The notes under the pieces were generated by a model. That model saw only the letters and a list, made by a program, of their open reading frames with translations. It ran no database searches and was not told where the DNA came from. Shown one piece after another: positions 27,270 through 35,949 of a stretch of DNA of 60,936 nt. The translations under genes and the position numbers were made by a program. The DNA comes from Acidobacteriota bacterium. Lineage in GTDB: Bacteria; Acidobacteriota; Vicinamibacteria; Vicinamibacterales; UBA8438. The DNA is taken from assembly GCA_011523845.1 (NCBI GenBank), contig WTFV01000027.1, positions 4,046-64,981 of the forward strand, written 5' to 3'. The number at the start of each line of letters is the position of its first letter. Within the stretch, counting starts at the first letter, position 1.

Positions 27270-29865
27270 ACGCCCGCTGCTGATTCTGCCGAGTCCCGGT
27301 GAACCTCTTCCCCGTCGCAGGAGAGGCGGAGGAGGAGGCGCACCGCACCTTCCGGGTCGCGTACGGCAGGCCGAACGGCTGGATCCGAAGTTCGATGCTC
27401 TGCAGGAGGCGCTGGAAGCCCGACGCGTGCGCGTGCAGGCGGAGTCCCATGACCTCGTTCCCGAGGAAGTCATCGTCCTGGAGACCATCGACACAGTTGA
27501 GCATTTCATCCGCGCGGTAGAGAAAGTCCCGGGAATGGAATGGCTTGCCGAGATCGAGGAAACGGATATTCCGCCGGATGACGATTTCTTTGAAGTCACG
27601 GACAGCGGAGAACGACGCCCCGACAAGACTCTCCGTGGACGCCTGTTCATGCTGTTCACGAACCAGGACGCGCTGCGAATAGTCCTGTCGATGTGGAAGG
27701 AATGGCACGACGACGGCCGTCTGCCCCGCGGACGTGGCGCCTGGAAGAGGGTCTTCGAGCGGCTGCGCGATGTACGGCTGTGGGGAGTGAACGACCGGCT
27801 GCGCGAGACACGAGTGCTGGACGATTGGCGGGAGCGAGTGGCGCGCGGCGAAGAGGTGGTGCCCTGCGAGATCGAATTGTGGCATCGGGGCACGCTGCCG
27901 CAACGCCGCGCCGCCCGGGATCGCGTCGCCACGCTCGTTGCGGAACAGGACGGGCGGATCGTCACCGAAGCCGCCATCGATGAGATTGCCTATCACGCAC
28001 TTCTGGTGCACCTGCCGGTGACGTTCGTTGATTCTCTGCTGGAGGAGAACGACCATGACGTCGCACTGGTCCAGTGTGAGCAGATTCAGTTCTTCCGCGC
28101 CAGTGGCCAGTCGGCGGTGACGGTGACGGACGAACATCGAGAAGAAGACCGGGCGGCGCTGTCAGGCGAACCGCCGGCCGGAAACCCCGTGATCGCATTG
28201 TTCGATGGTCTTCCCCTGCCGGCCCATCGAAGACTTCAGGGACGCCTGATAATCGACGATCCCGACGACTTCGAGGAAGACTACCCGCCCGATCGGCGGC
28301 GCCACGGGACCGCGATGGCTTCACTGATCGTGCACGGCGATCTGGCGACCGGCGAAGCCCCACTGTCGCGGCCTCTGTACGTTCGCCCAATCCTCCGTCC
28401 GGATCCGCGAGACTGGAGAAACAACGACGAGTCGGTTCCCGAAGATACGCTCGTCGTCGACCTGGTCCATCGGGCGGTTCGCCAATTGTTCGGGGAAGAA
28501 GGCGAAGGACCTGCGCCAGCCCCGAGCATCGCCGTCATCAACCTGTCGATCGGGATCCGGGATCGTCCATTCGACCAAGCCCTCAGCCCCTTCGCCCGCC
28601 TGCTGGATTGGCTCGCATGGCATTACAAGGTGCTGTTCGTAGTCAGTGCAGGCAATCACACCCATCGGATCGAACTGTCGGTCCGAACCGGTGATCTGGA
28701 GTCGATGTCCGACCTTGAGATACAACAAGACGTCGTCCGCTCGATAGCGGCCGACGCACGCCATCGGCGGCTCCTGTCGCCGGCGGAGGCCGTGAATCCT
28801 CTGACCGTGGCGGCGGTTCACGACGACGCCTCGACCGCAGAGCCGCCCCCTGGACAACGGGATCCATACCTCGACACCGGAATGCCGAGTCCAGTCAACG
28901 CTCAGGGGATGGGCTATCGCCGGGCGATCAAGCCCGACATCCTGGCCAGCGGGGGGCGCGTCGTCGTGCGGGATCAGTTGGCGACCGGCGGCAACGAACC
29001 GGCGAGATTGGGAATCTATGGCGGGACGCTCGCGCCGGGTCACCGCGTGGCTGCGCCCGGTTCGACGGCCGGCGATCTGGCGGCCGCGATGTACACGCGG
29101 GGCACAAGCAACGCGGCCGCCCTGATCAGTCGCGCCGCCGGGTCGCTGTACGAAGTTCTGGAAGAGCTGCGAAACGACCCCGGCGGCGAGCTGATCGACG
29201 TGGTGCCTCGGGCCGTGTGGCTGAAGGCGCTGATCGCGCACGGGGCCGACTGGGGAACGGTTGCGGAAACTCTCAGGGCGGTGCTCGGCGGCGACGACAA
29301 GGTGCGATTCCGTGAACGAGCGACACGTTTGCTCGGGTACGGCGCCGTGGATACGAGCCGCGTGCGCGAGTGCACCGCGAGTCGGGTAACCACACTTGGT
29401 GCGGGTCTGTTGAAGGAGGATGAATCCCACGTGCACCGATTTCCGCTGGCGCCGTCGCTGAGCGGCTGGCGAGGCCATCGCCGGCTCACGATCAGCCTTG
29501 CATGGCTGTCTCCGGTGAACGCCAGGCATCGCGGGTGGCGACGCGCTCAGCTCTGGTTTTCGCCACCGACGGAGGAACTGGGAGTGGCGCGGCGACAGGC
29601 GGATTGGCGAGCCGTTCAGCGGAGCACCGTGCAACACGAGATACTGGAAGGCGAGAGTTCTCGCGACTTCGTGGACGACGCGACTCTGGAGATTCGAGTG
29701 AACTGCCGAGCGGATGCCGGCGCCCTGGAGGACGAGGTGCCGTACGCGCTCGTCGCGACCGTCGAAGTGACGAGCGATCTCCGGGTCTCCAACATCTACG
29801 ACGAAGTACGCACAGCCGTGCAAGCGGCGCGCCAGCGCGTGGCGGCGCGTGTCAATCTGCCGTGA
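27262..29865 (+). CDS. Subtilisin-like (S8) serine protease, IetS-like
   Basis: The 867-aa protein has a complete subtilase triad: Asp315 in VIALFDGLP, His348 in RRRHGTAMASL, and Ser616 in RGTSNAAALISRAAG. The oxyanion Asn is in FVVSAGNHTH. There is no signal peptide, so it acts in the cytoplasm, unlike most subtilases. About 300 residues precede the catalytic domain, and a beta-rich C-terminal region follows it. It ends the defence operon. Cytoplasmic proteolysis of phage or host proteins after ATPase sensing is the likely role, by analogy with IetAS. Confidence 0.9.
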   Translation: MPERPLLILPSPGEPLPRRRRGGGGGAPHLPGRVRQAERLDPKFDALQEALEARRVRVQAESHDLVPEEVIVLETIDTVEHFIRAVEKVPGMEWLAEIEETDIPPDDDFFEVTDSGERRPDKTLRGRLFMLFTNQDALRIVLSMWKEWHDDGRLPRGRGAWKRVFERLRDVRLWGVNDRLRETRVLDDWRERVARGEEVVPCEIELWHRGTLPQRRAARDRVATLVAEQDGRIVTEAAIDEIAYHALLVHLPVTFVDSLLEENDHDVALVQCEQIQFFRASGQSAVTVTDEHREEDRAALSGEPPAGNPVIALFDGLPLPAHRRLQGRLIIDDPDDFEEDYPPDRRRHGTAMASLIVHGDLATGEAPLSRPLYVRPILRPDPRDWRNNDESVPEDTLVVDLVHRAVRQLFGEEGEGPAPAPSIAVINLSIGIRDRPFDQALSPFARLLDWLAWHYKVLFVVSAGNHTHRIELSVRTGDLESMSDLEIQQDVVRSIAADARHRRLLSPAEAVNPLTVAAVHDDASTAEPPPGQRDPYLDTGMPSPVNAQGMGYRRAIKPDILASGGRVVVRDQLATGGNEPARLGIYGGTLAPGHRVAAPGSTAGDLAAAMYTRGTSNAAALISRAAGSLYEVLEELRNDPGGELIDVVPRAVWLKALIAHGADWGTVAETLRAVLGGDDKVRFRERATRLLGYGAVDTSRVRECTASRVTTLGAGLLKEDESHVHRFPLAPSLSGWRGHRRLTISLAWLSPVNARHRGWRRAQLWFSPPTEELGVARRQADWRAVQRSTVQHEILEGESSRDFVDDATLEIRVNCRADAGALEDEVPYALVATVEVTSDLRVSNIYDEVRTAVQAARQRVAARVNLP

Positions 29866-29912
29866 TGGAGGATCCGGTCACTTCCGCGCCACGGCGCAGG
29901 TAGTCCTGGCGC

Positions 29913-29929
29913 CGCGTGAGGCGGTCAAG
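29913..29929. repeat. Right copy of the 17-bp direct repeat flanking the defence operon
   Basis: CGCGTGAGGCGGTCAAG is identical to 10822-10838 and lies 47 bp after the protease stop. A shorter echo, GGTCAAGAC, follows immediately, so part of the site is duplicated at this end. The next gene starts at 30045. Confidence 0.75.
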
Positions 29930-30044
29930 ACTCGGTCAAGACGACGACGGCTTGACCTCCGGCACCGCCTGTGCGACGTTAGTCCGATCAGAACTGCCGA
30001 ATCAGCATGGCCGCCCGTTCCGGCGGTCTCCAAGGAGGTTGCAG

Positions 30045-31052
30045 ATGAGTGCTCGACGGTTCGTTTTCGCAATTCCCCTCGTGGCGCTGGGCGTTGCGCT
30101 GCTGGCGGCCGCGCCCGTCACCGCGCAGACCAACGGCGGCGACAGCGTACTTCCCGACGAATTCCGCACGCCGTGGGGCCATCCGGACCTGCAGGGCATC
30201 TGGAGCTCGTCGGGGGCCACACCCATGGAGCGGCCCGACGAGTACCAGGGCCGCGCGACCCTGAGCGACGAGGAGGTCGCCCAGATCCGGCGCGCGACCG
30301 AGGAGCGCGACCAGCAGCTTCTGCTCGCCGACGCCCGGCGCACCGCGGCCGGAGGCAACGTGGGCGCCTACAACAACTTCTGGATGGAGCGGGGAGCGCG
30401 GAACAACCGCACGTCGATGCTGGTCGATCCTCCGAACGGCCGCTTCCCGCCGCTGACCCCGGAAGGACAGAAGGCCCGCATCGGCCAGCCGCGCGGCGAC
30501 GACACGTGGGAGGACCGCCACATCTGGGAGCGCTGCGTGACCCGCGGCGGGATGCCGAACGCCATGTTCCCGCGGTCCTACAACAACAACATGCAGGTCT
30601 TCCAGACGCCGGACCACGTGGTGATGCTGCTGGAGCAGGTGCACGAGGTGCGCGTGGTGCCGCTGGACGGCCGCCCGCCGCTGGCGGACAACATCGGCCA
30701 GTGGAACGGGGACGCGCGCGGGCGCTGGGAAGGTGACACGCTCGTGGTCACCACCACCAATCTCGACCGTCGCGTCAGCGCGCTGCAGCCCTGGTCGGCG
30801 TTCAGCTCGCACGACGGCTCGGGCGAGGACATGATGCTCGTCGAGCGCTTCACCCGCACCGGCCCCCAGACGCTGGAGTACGAGGTGGAGGTCCACGACC
30901 CGCAGATGTACACGCGGTCCTGGACGGTCGCCTACCCGTTCTCCCTCTCGCCGGACGTGATGTACGAGTACGCCTGCCACGAGGGCAACCTCGGCATGGA
31001 AGGCATCCTCGCAGGAGGCCGCGCGGACGACGCCAGGGAAGCCGCCCGCTAG
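30045..31052 (+). CDS. Secreted protein of the TPWGxPDLQGxW / YACHEGNYG family (copy 2)
   Basis: The 335-aa protein starts at 30045 behind an AAGGAGG site, with signal peptide MSARRFVFAIPLVALGVALL and cleavage near VTAQT. It carries TPWGHPDLQGIWSSSG, NNRTSMLVDPPNGRFPPLTP, WERCVTRG, NNNMQVFQTPDHVVMLLEQV, RGRWEGDTLVVTTTN, RFTRTGPQTLEYEVEV and YEYACHEGNLGMEGI. It is the first chromosomal gene right of the defence island. A TTGACC at 29952-29957 could be its -35 box. Function unknown, probably periplasmic. Confidence 0.87.
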   Translation: MSARRFVFAIPLVALGVALLAAAPVTAQTNGGDSVLPDEFRTPWGHPDLQGIWSSSGATPMERPDEYQGRATLSDEEVAQIRRATEERDQQLLLADARRTAAGGNVGAYNNFWMERGARNNRTSMLVDPPNGRFPPLTPEGQKARIGQPRGDDTWEDRHIWERCVTRGGMPNAMFPRSYNNNMQVFQTPDHVVMLLEQVHEVRVVPLDGRPPLADNIGQWNGDARGRWEGDTLVVTTTNLDRRVSALQPWSAFSSHDGSGEDMMLVERFTRTGPQTLEYEVEVHDPQMYTRSWTVAYPFSLSPDVMYEYACHEGNLGMEGILAGGRADDAREAAR

Positions 31053-31119
31053 CGCGAAACGGTACCGCTGTGCCGGGGTCGGCAGCCGAACCTGCCGCCC
31101 CCGGCCGGCCCTCTCCGAT

Positions 31120-31470
31120 CCCGTCGACGCCGGGCCGCTCGGCCGCCACACGCCCGATATCGGCTCCAACTTCGGCTTCCACGACCGGCATGTCGGCGAG
31201 AACGAGCCCGGTAACCGGATTGGAAACCAGCGTTTCCGCACGTGGCTCAACGTCGCGGCGGCCTGGTTGATGACGGCCGACGTGGATCGCTCGATCGGCT
31301 CGTCGCGAGTTGCTGGCCGAGGCGCGCTGGCAGATGGGCCCGCTGATGGCGCTGGAGATCGGCGGCGCTCTCCTTCTGACCGGCGACTTCTTTCGCACCG
31401 ATACCGCGGCCGGGACGCCGGTGCCCCTGCACCAGTTGTATACGCGCTGGCAACTCGGATTCCGACCGCG
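31120..31470 (+). pseudogene. Frameshifted coding remnant, possibly an outer-membrane beta-barrel end
   Basis: No intact gene spans 31053-31470. One frame reads HTPDIGSNFGFHDRHVGENE and later RFRTWLNVAAAWLMTADVD. Near 31303-31310 the sense continues in another frame as RELLAEARWQMGPLMALEIG, GALLLTGDFFRT and LHQLYTRWQLGF. The alternating hydrophobic pattern and terminal aromatic residue resemble the last strands of an outer-membrane barrel. I therefore read it as a decayed 3' fragment with one frameshift and no start. Chance coding in GC-rich DNA is possible. Confidence 0.35.
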
Positions 31471-31722
31471 TCAGGCGGCCAGCCGGAGCGCACTGCCGTC
31501 GGCCTTCAGGAAACCCACGTCGGTCAACGCGCGCAGGACGATCTCGCAGGTGTCCCGGTCCAGATCGAAGGTCTCCTGCACGTCCTCCACCGTCAACGTC
31601 AGTCCTGGAATCTCGCGATAGATGGCGCGGAGCTGCCACGCGATCCAGTTGACGTCACGGTCGGGAAGATCCTTCACGATGAGCAGATGCGCCAACCGCC
31701 GGAATTCGGTGAGTGCATGCAT
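31471..31722 (-). CDS. Small winged-helix-like hypothetical protein
   Basis: The 83-aa frame (from the ATG at 31722) reads MHALTEFRRLAHLLIVKDLP and continues AIYREIPGLTLTVEDVQETF, then CEIVLRALTDVGFL. The helix pattern and the GLTLTVEDV...LTDVGFLKADG end resemble a short winged-helix or MarR-like fragment that I recall as common in related genomes without a named function. Longer starts at 31767 and 31800 are possible; none has a good ribosome site. The intergenic stretch 31723-32009 holds nothing else recognisable. Confidence 0.55.
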   Translation of the reverse strand: MHALTEFRRLAHLLIVKDLPDRDVNWIAWQLRAIYREIPGLTLTVEDVQETFDLDRDTCEIVLRALTDVGFLKADGSALRLAA

Positions 31723-32009
31723 GATGCGGAAACGATAAGCAATACTCGTACCGATGACTGCGGGCATCGGAACACCCCGGAATGCAACGCCGGCCGGCAA
31801 GTGGCGACGTGCCGCGGCAGACCCATTGGCGACAAATCCGTCGGTTGCAGGTATTTTTCGACACTGATGTCGCCTGAACTCCGGTATCGGCCGGCTCGGA
31901 GAACCGCAACGACCGGTCGATACCGAGCTCGTTCACACTCTTGTCGCCCACATGCCACCATTCCACGAGAATGTCGTCACGATAGGCCCGCGATTCAGTC
32001 AACCGTGGT

Positions 32010-33320
32010 TCACGATGCGGCCTGCTCCTCGAGCTCCTCGCCGCCGGCATCCAGCACGAGGGGTTCGGGCTCGGAGTCGACCAGGTAGGCGAACTCCTTC
32101 TCGAACTGCTCCCGCGACACGCCGACGGTGGCCGCCAGCTTCGCCAACTCGTGCGGGTCGTCGAAGTCGTCGCGCCGCAAGCGGATCATGTAGCGGTGCG
32201 CGATGCGGTAGCGGGTGGACTCGACGTCGACGAGCCGGACGCGGAAACGCCCCTTGTCCCGATCGATCAGACGCTCGAACGGAATCGGCACGAACTGGCC
32301 GGCATCGAGCGATATCAGGACGGCGTTCCCCCCCTGCAGCAGGTACTTGGCCGCGCAGTAGCCCAGGTCGCGGGTGTACTCCATGTCGGCCGGCACGGGG
32401 TCGGCGCAGCGCAGCTCGTAGCCGATGTTCTTGGCGACGGTGGTGATCTTGAGGCCGAATCCCGCGAGACGGGCCGCCACCTGGGTCTTCAGGATCGCGC
32501 CGAGGTCCACCTCGGCGATGCGCACGTTGTCGTGCTCGTCCCGCTCGACGTCGGCCAGTTGCTTCAGGTCCTCGGGGTCCAACTTCAGCACGAGCCCTTC
32601 GGCGACGACCGCAACGCCGTCGCGGCGCCCATCCGTCCAGCGCTTGATCATCGCACCGGCCAGCGTGTCGACGACCGTCTTCAGCCGCACCGGCTCCCGA
32701 GGAAACGCCTCCGGAATGAGCGTCAGCGTGGCTCCCGCCGACTTGCCGATTCCGAGCGCCAGGTGCCCCGCCTTGCGGCCCATCGTGACCAGGAAGTACC
32801 AGCGCGAGGTGGTCCTGGCGTCGACCATCAGGTTCTTGACGATCTCGACGCCGTGGTGCCGCGCGGTCTGGAAGCCGAACGTCTCGACGTGCGACGGCAG
32901 GTCGAGGTCGTTGTCGATGGTCTTCGGCACGTGCACGACGCGCAACCGGCCGGCGCCGGTACGCTCGAGTTGCATGGCGGAGAACGCGGTGTCGTCGCCG
33001 CCTATGGTGATGAGCTGAGACACGTTCAGCCGCAGCAGCGAGGTGACGACGTTCTCGAGCAGCTTCGGATCCGTGGTCGGATTGGCGCGCGACGTGCCGA
33101 TGACGGAGCCGCCGCGGAAGTGAATCCGGCTGACGGCGTCGATGGTCAGCGGGGTCACGTGGTCGATGTTGCCCCGCATCATCGATTCGAATCCGTCGCG
33201 GATGCCGACGACCTCGACGTCCTCGAGACAGCAGCGGATGGTCGCCGCCCCGATGACGCTGTTGATTCCGGGCGCCGGTCCGCCGCCGACCAGGATCGCG
33301 ACCTTCTTGTGATGGCTCAT
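32010..33320 (-). CDS. pfp: Pyrophosphate-type 6-phosphofructokinase
   Basis: The 436-aa enzyme belongs to the phosphofructokinase family that converts fructose 6-phosphate to the 1,6-bisphosphate. N-terminal VAILVGGGPAPGINSVI binds the phosphoryl donor. The GGDD signature at residues 107-110 (LITIGGDDTA) and PKTIDNDLDL are typical of PPi-dependent enzymes, where Asp replaces the Gly of ATP enzymes. Other motifs are VTMGRKAGHLALG and KNIGYELRCADP. The ATG at 33320 is preferred over a TTG six bases upstream. The gene stands alone. ATP-using members of this clade exist, so the donor is not certain. Confidence 0.88.
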   Translation of the reverse strand: MSHHKKVAILVGGGPAPGINSVIGAATIRCCLEDVEVVGIRDGFESMMRGNIDHVTPLTIDAVSRIHFRGGSVIGTSRANPTTDPKLLENVVTSLLRLNVSQLITIGGDDTAFSAMQLERTGAGRLRVVHVPKTIDNDLDLPSHVETFGFQTARHHGVEIVKNLMVDARTTSRWYFLVTMGRKAGHLALGIGKSAGATLTLIPEAFPREPVRLKTVVDTLAGAMIKRWTDGRRDGVAVVAEGLVLKLDPEDLKQLADVERDEHDNVRIAEVDLGAILKTQVAARLAGFGLKITTVAKNIGYELRCADPVPADMEYTRDLGYCAAKYLLQGGNAVLISLDAGQFVPIPFERLIDRDKGRFRVRLVDVESTRYRIAHRYMIRLRRDDFDDPHELAKLAATVGVSREQFEKEFAYLVDSEPEPLVLDAGGEELEEQAAS

Positions 33321-33423
33321 TTGCAATCGCTCGCAGTCGGCCGGAGGCGGGTGCCGGGCACGCTCGCGCCGCCGGGCGCCGCCCCGCTTCAGAACTCGCG
33401 GCGCCGTGCCCGGCGGCGCGCTG

Positions 33424-34140
33424 CTACTGCAGCAGCTCCGCTTTCAGCCACGAGACCAGCGCCGGTTCCAGGTCCGGATTCTTGTCGAACATCGGCAGCC
33501 CGTGCTCGGGCCCGTCGTAGATCTTCGCCGTCGAATGCGGATGGCCGGAGCCGTCGACCGCGCCCTGCAAGGCATCGGCCACGCCCGGCGTCACCGTGTC
33601 GCCGGTCGCCGCCGCTGCGAACACCGCCAGCTCCGGTGACGACGCCATGTTGGCGACCGCGGCCTCGCTGGGCGGGCCGGACAGCAGCATCAGCGCCTCG
33701 ACGTCGCGGCGCGCCGCCAGGTCCGCGGTCAGCATCGCACCGCAGCTCGCCCCGCCCGCTCCCACGCGCTCCGCGTCGACACCCTCCTGCCCGACGAGAT
33801 GGTCGAACGCGACGTCGACGTCGCCCGGCGCCTGCTGCATGAAGGCCGGGAAGCCGATCTCGCGTACGGGCGGGCCGCCGCTGTCGCCGAAACCGCGCAG
33901 GTCCAGGGTCAGCACGTGGACGCCGGCGTCGACGAGCTGCGACGCGATGCCGCTCCACGACGTGCGGTCCATGTTGCACTGGTGAACGAGCAGCATGGCG
34001 GGGCCCGGCCGGCCGGGCGACATGTAGGTCGCCTTCAGGTTCGTGCCGTCGGCGGCGGTGAGATCGACGTCCCGCGACTGCGCCGCCAGGGCAGTAGTGA
34101 CGGTCAACAAGGCAACGCACAGCAGTGCGAACGGTTTCAT
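33424..34140 (-). CDS. Secreted alpha/beta hydrolase (dienelactone hydrolase-like)
   Basis: The 238-aa product has a signal peptide (MKPFALLCVALLTVTTALA). LLVHQCNMDRTSWSG is the oxyanion region and LTLDLRGFGDSGG a classic alpha/beta-hydrolase strand. The nucleophile elbow is GASCG in AGGASCGAML, and GPEHGLPMF supplies the histidine. It probably hydrolyses an ester outside the cytoplasm; the substrate is unknown. GAGGAA lies upstream of the ATG. It precedes the carboxylesterase on the chromosome but is transcribed downstream of it, so the two may be co-transcribed. Confidence 0.82.
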   Translation of the reverse strand: MKPFALLCVALLTVTTALAAQSRDVDLTAADGTNLKATYMSPGRPGPAMLLVHQCNMDRTSWSGIASQLVDAGVHVLTLDLRGFGDSGGPPVREIGFPAFMQQAPGDVDVAFDHLVGQEGVDAERVGAGGASCGAMLTADLAARRDVEALMLLSGPPSEAAVANMASSPELAVFAAAATGDTVTPGVADALQGAVDGSGHPHSTAKIYDGPEHGLPMFDKNPDLEPALVSWLKAELLQ

Positions 34141-34224
34141 GGTTCCTCCTCGTCGGATTCCAACGGTGACGGCGGGCTCCAGCCCGGCGAGTAGCGCGGC
34201 CTGCGTTCCGGAGGACGGTGCGCC

Positions 34225-35844
34225 CTACCACGCCGGCGCGTTGATGCGATCGAACAGGTCGAGCTTCTCCTTGCGCACCTCGCGCGTGGTCTTGATGTCG
34301 GATCCGAACTCCAGCCACTCGTCGACCGCCGCCTCGTAGCGCGGCCAGGTCGCGAGCCGGTCGCCGTTCGGATCTCCCGTGTGCGCGAAGTTCACCCAGT
34401 ACTGAGACATCGCGCGGGAGATCTCGTGATCCCACTCCGTCCAGTCGATGCCCACGAGCTGCGTGTTGCCGAAGGCGTAGGCGAGATCGCCGGAATGGTA
34501 CGCCCCGTAGCCGTCGGGCCCGTCGGGCATGTCGATGGCGGCGCGCTCGGGTACGTAGATCCGGAACACCGGCGGCGCCTGGCTGAAGAAGTAGAGGTAG
34601 GCGTCGTTGCCGCCTGCCTCCACCGCGCGGGCCCAGGTGCGCATTTCCCAGACGAAGCTGCGGTCGGCCTGGATCGCCTGCGCGCCCCACTTCGTCGACT
34701 TCTCCACCTCGGGATCGTAGGCCGCCAGCAGGGCCTCGGCGTGGTCGCCGTACTGCTCGCGCAGCAGCGCCGCCAGCTCCGCCTCGGTCCGCTCCGGCAT
34801 GTTGGCGTAGAGGGTCGTTCCCTCGTTCGCGAGGGCGCCGACGATCACCGGCACGTCGTTGTGCTCGCCCGCCGCGAAGATCGCGTCCGCGGGCCGCGGC
34901 ATGAACCAGCCGTCGACGATGGCGCCCGATCCGAGATCGGAGTCGAGCACCGCCTCGGCGTCCAGCGCGCGCAGCGCAGCGAGCGCCTCGGCGCCGTCGC
35001 CCTCCACGCCGAGCTCCGCCGCTGCCGCCAGCCCCGCGTCGTGCGCCGCCGGCAGGTCGGGCCGGCCGCCGCGGAAGCAGCCCCCGGAATGGCCGATGGC
35101 CTTGTGGAACAGCCCCGCCGCCAGCGGCGACGCCATCAGGTAGCAGACGCTCCAGGAGCCGGCCGACTGCCCGAAGATGGTCACGTTGGCGGGGTCACCG
35201 CCGAAGGCCGCGATGTTGTCGCGCACCCACTCCAGCGCCGCCACCTTGTCGAGCAGGCCGTAGTTGCCGGAGGAGGCGTGCGGCGATTCCGCCGTCAGCG
35301 CCGGGTGCGCCAGGAAGCCGAACGGCCCGAGCCGGTAGTTGATGGTGACCAGCACCACGCCCTTCTTCGCCAGCGCCGTACCGTCGAAGATCCTCGCGCT
35401 GCTCCAGCCGCCGGTATGTCCGCCGCCGTGGAACCAGACCATGACCGGTCGCGCCTCGCTCGCCTGCTCCGCCGCCGTCCAGATGTTCAGGTAGAGGCAG
35501 TCCTCGTCGCGGTCCAGCTCGCCTCGCGTGTAGATGGACGATGCCGGCGTGAGTCGCTGCCAGCAGGCCGGCCCGAAGGTCGCGGCCGACCGCGTGCCTT
35601 CCCACGACGCCCGGTTCACCGGGGCCCGCCAGCGGTTCTCCCCCACCGGCGCCTCGGCATAGGGCACGCCCCTGAACACGAGCACGCCATCGTCGCGGGC
35701 GACGTGCTCCCCTTCCAGGGTTCCCAGGCTGGTCTCGACGACCGGCTCCAGCGAGTCGCCGGCCGGCTCGCCGCCATCACCGGCCCCGCACGCCGTGACG
35801 ACGAGCAGGCCGCACAGAACGACCGCGATCCGGTGGGTGCGCAT
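34225..35844 (-). CDS. Lipoprotein carboxylesterase type B
   Basis: The 539-aa protein has the type B carboxylesterase signature EDCLYLNIWTA, oxyanion GGGHTGG and catalytic Ser227 in IFGQSAGSWSV. The acidic residue is probably in ANEGTTLYAN, and the histidine is in YHSGDLAYAFG. The N-terminus MRTHRIAVVLCGLLVVTACG has a lipobox (VTAC), so it is likely a membrane-anchored lipoprotein. The start at 35844 was chosen because of this signal; the longer frame upstream is only the neighbour's antisense and repeat sequence. It sits downstream of secreted-family copy 3 in the same direction. Confidence 0.9.
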   Translation of the reverse strand: MRTHRIAVVLCGLLVVTACGAGDGGEPAGDSLEPVVETSLGTLEGEHVARDDGVLVFRGVPYAEAPVGENRWRAPVNRASWEGTRSAATFGPACWQRLTPASSIYTRGELDRDEDCLYLNIWTAAEQASEARPVMVWFHGGGHTGGWSSARIFDGTALAKKGVVLVTINYRLGPFGFLAHPALTAESPHASSGNYGLLDKVAALEWVRDNIAAFGGDPANVTIFGQSAGSWSVCYLMASPLAAGLFHKAIGHSGGCFRGGRPDLPAAHDAGLAAAAELGVEGDGAEALAALRALDAEAVLDSDLGSGAIVDGWFMPRPADAIFAAGEHNDVPVIVGALANEGTTLYANMPERTEAELAALLREQYGDHAEALLAAYDPEVEKSTKWGAQAIQADRSFVWEMRTWARAVEAGGNDAYLYFFSQAPPVFRIYVPERAAIDMPDGPDGYGAYHSGDLAYAFGNTQLVGIDWTEWDHEISRAMSQYWVNFAHTGDPNGDRLATWPRYEAAVDEWLEFGSDIKTTREVRKEKLDLFDRINAPAW

Positions 35845-35857
35845 CAGACTGTCCTTC

Positions 35858-35949
35858 CCTGTGCCTGTCCCCTGGTCGCCGCTACCTGGGTTCTTCGCCC
35901 TCGCCTGTGCCTGTCCCCTGGTCGACATTACCTGGGTTCTTCGCCCTCG
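35858..35949. repeat. 46-bp tandem duplication across the 3' end of secreted-family copy 3
   Basis: Two adjacent 46-bp units, 35858-35903 and 35904-35949, differ at only four neighbouring bases. The right unit includes the last codons and stop of the gene ending at 35928. The left unit repeats that GEEPR-stop coding end just past the real stop. It looks like a recent slippage or copy event in the spacer before the carboxylesterase gene. Confidence 0.9.

Larger units (their letters stand above)
10822..29929 (+). mobile_element. Putative inserted defence island bounded by 17-bp direct repeats
   Basis: The interval contains one co-directional operon of nine reading frames, all with defence-type or unknown functions, and is bounded by perfect 17-bp repeats. 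Outside it sit chromosomal-type genes (a cyclase on one side, a secreted-family paralog on the other). Removing one repeat plus the insert would leave an ordinary intergenic region of about 225 bp between divergent genes. Codon and base use inside looks less GC-rich than the flanks by eye, especially 14500-18300 and 24100-26100. No integrase or transposase is encoded, so any mobility would be passive or in trans. The element call is inference. Confidence 0.45.

Noticed and set aside
10822..29929. tRNA-linked genomic island
   Set aside because: The flanking repeat does not resemble a tRNA 3' end and no tRNA or integrase is recognised nearby.
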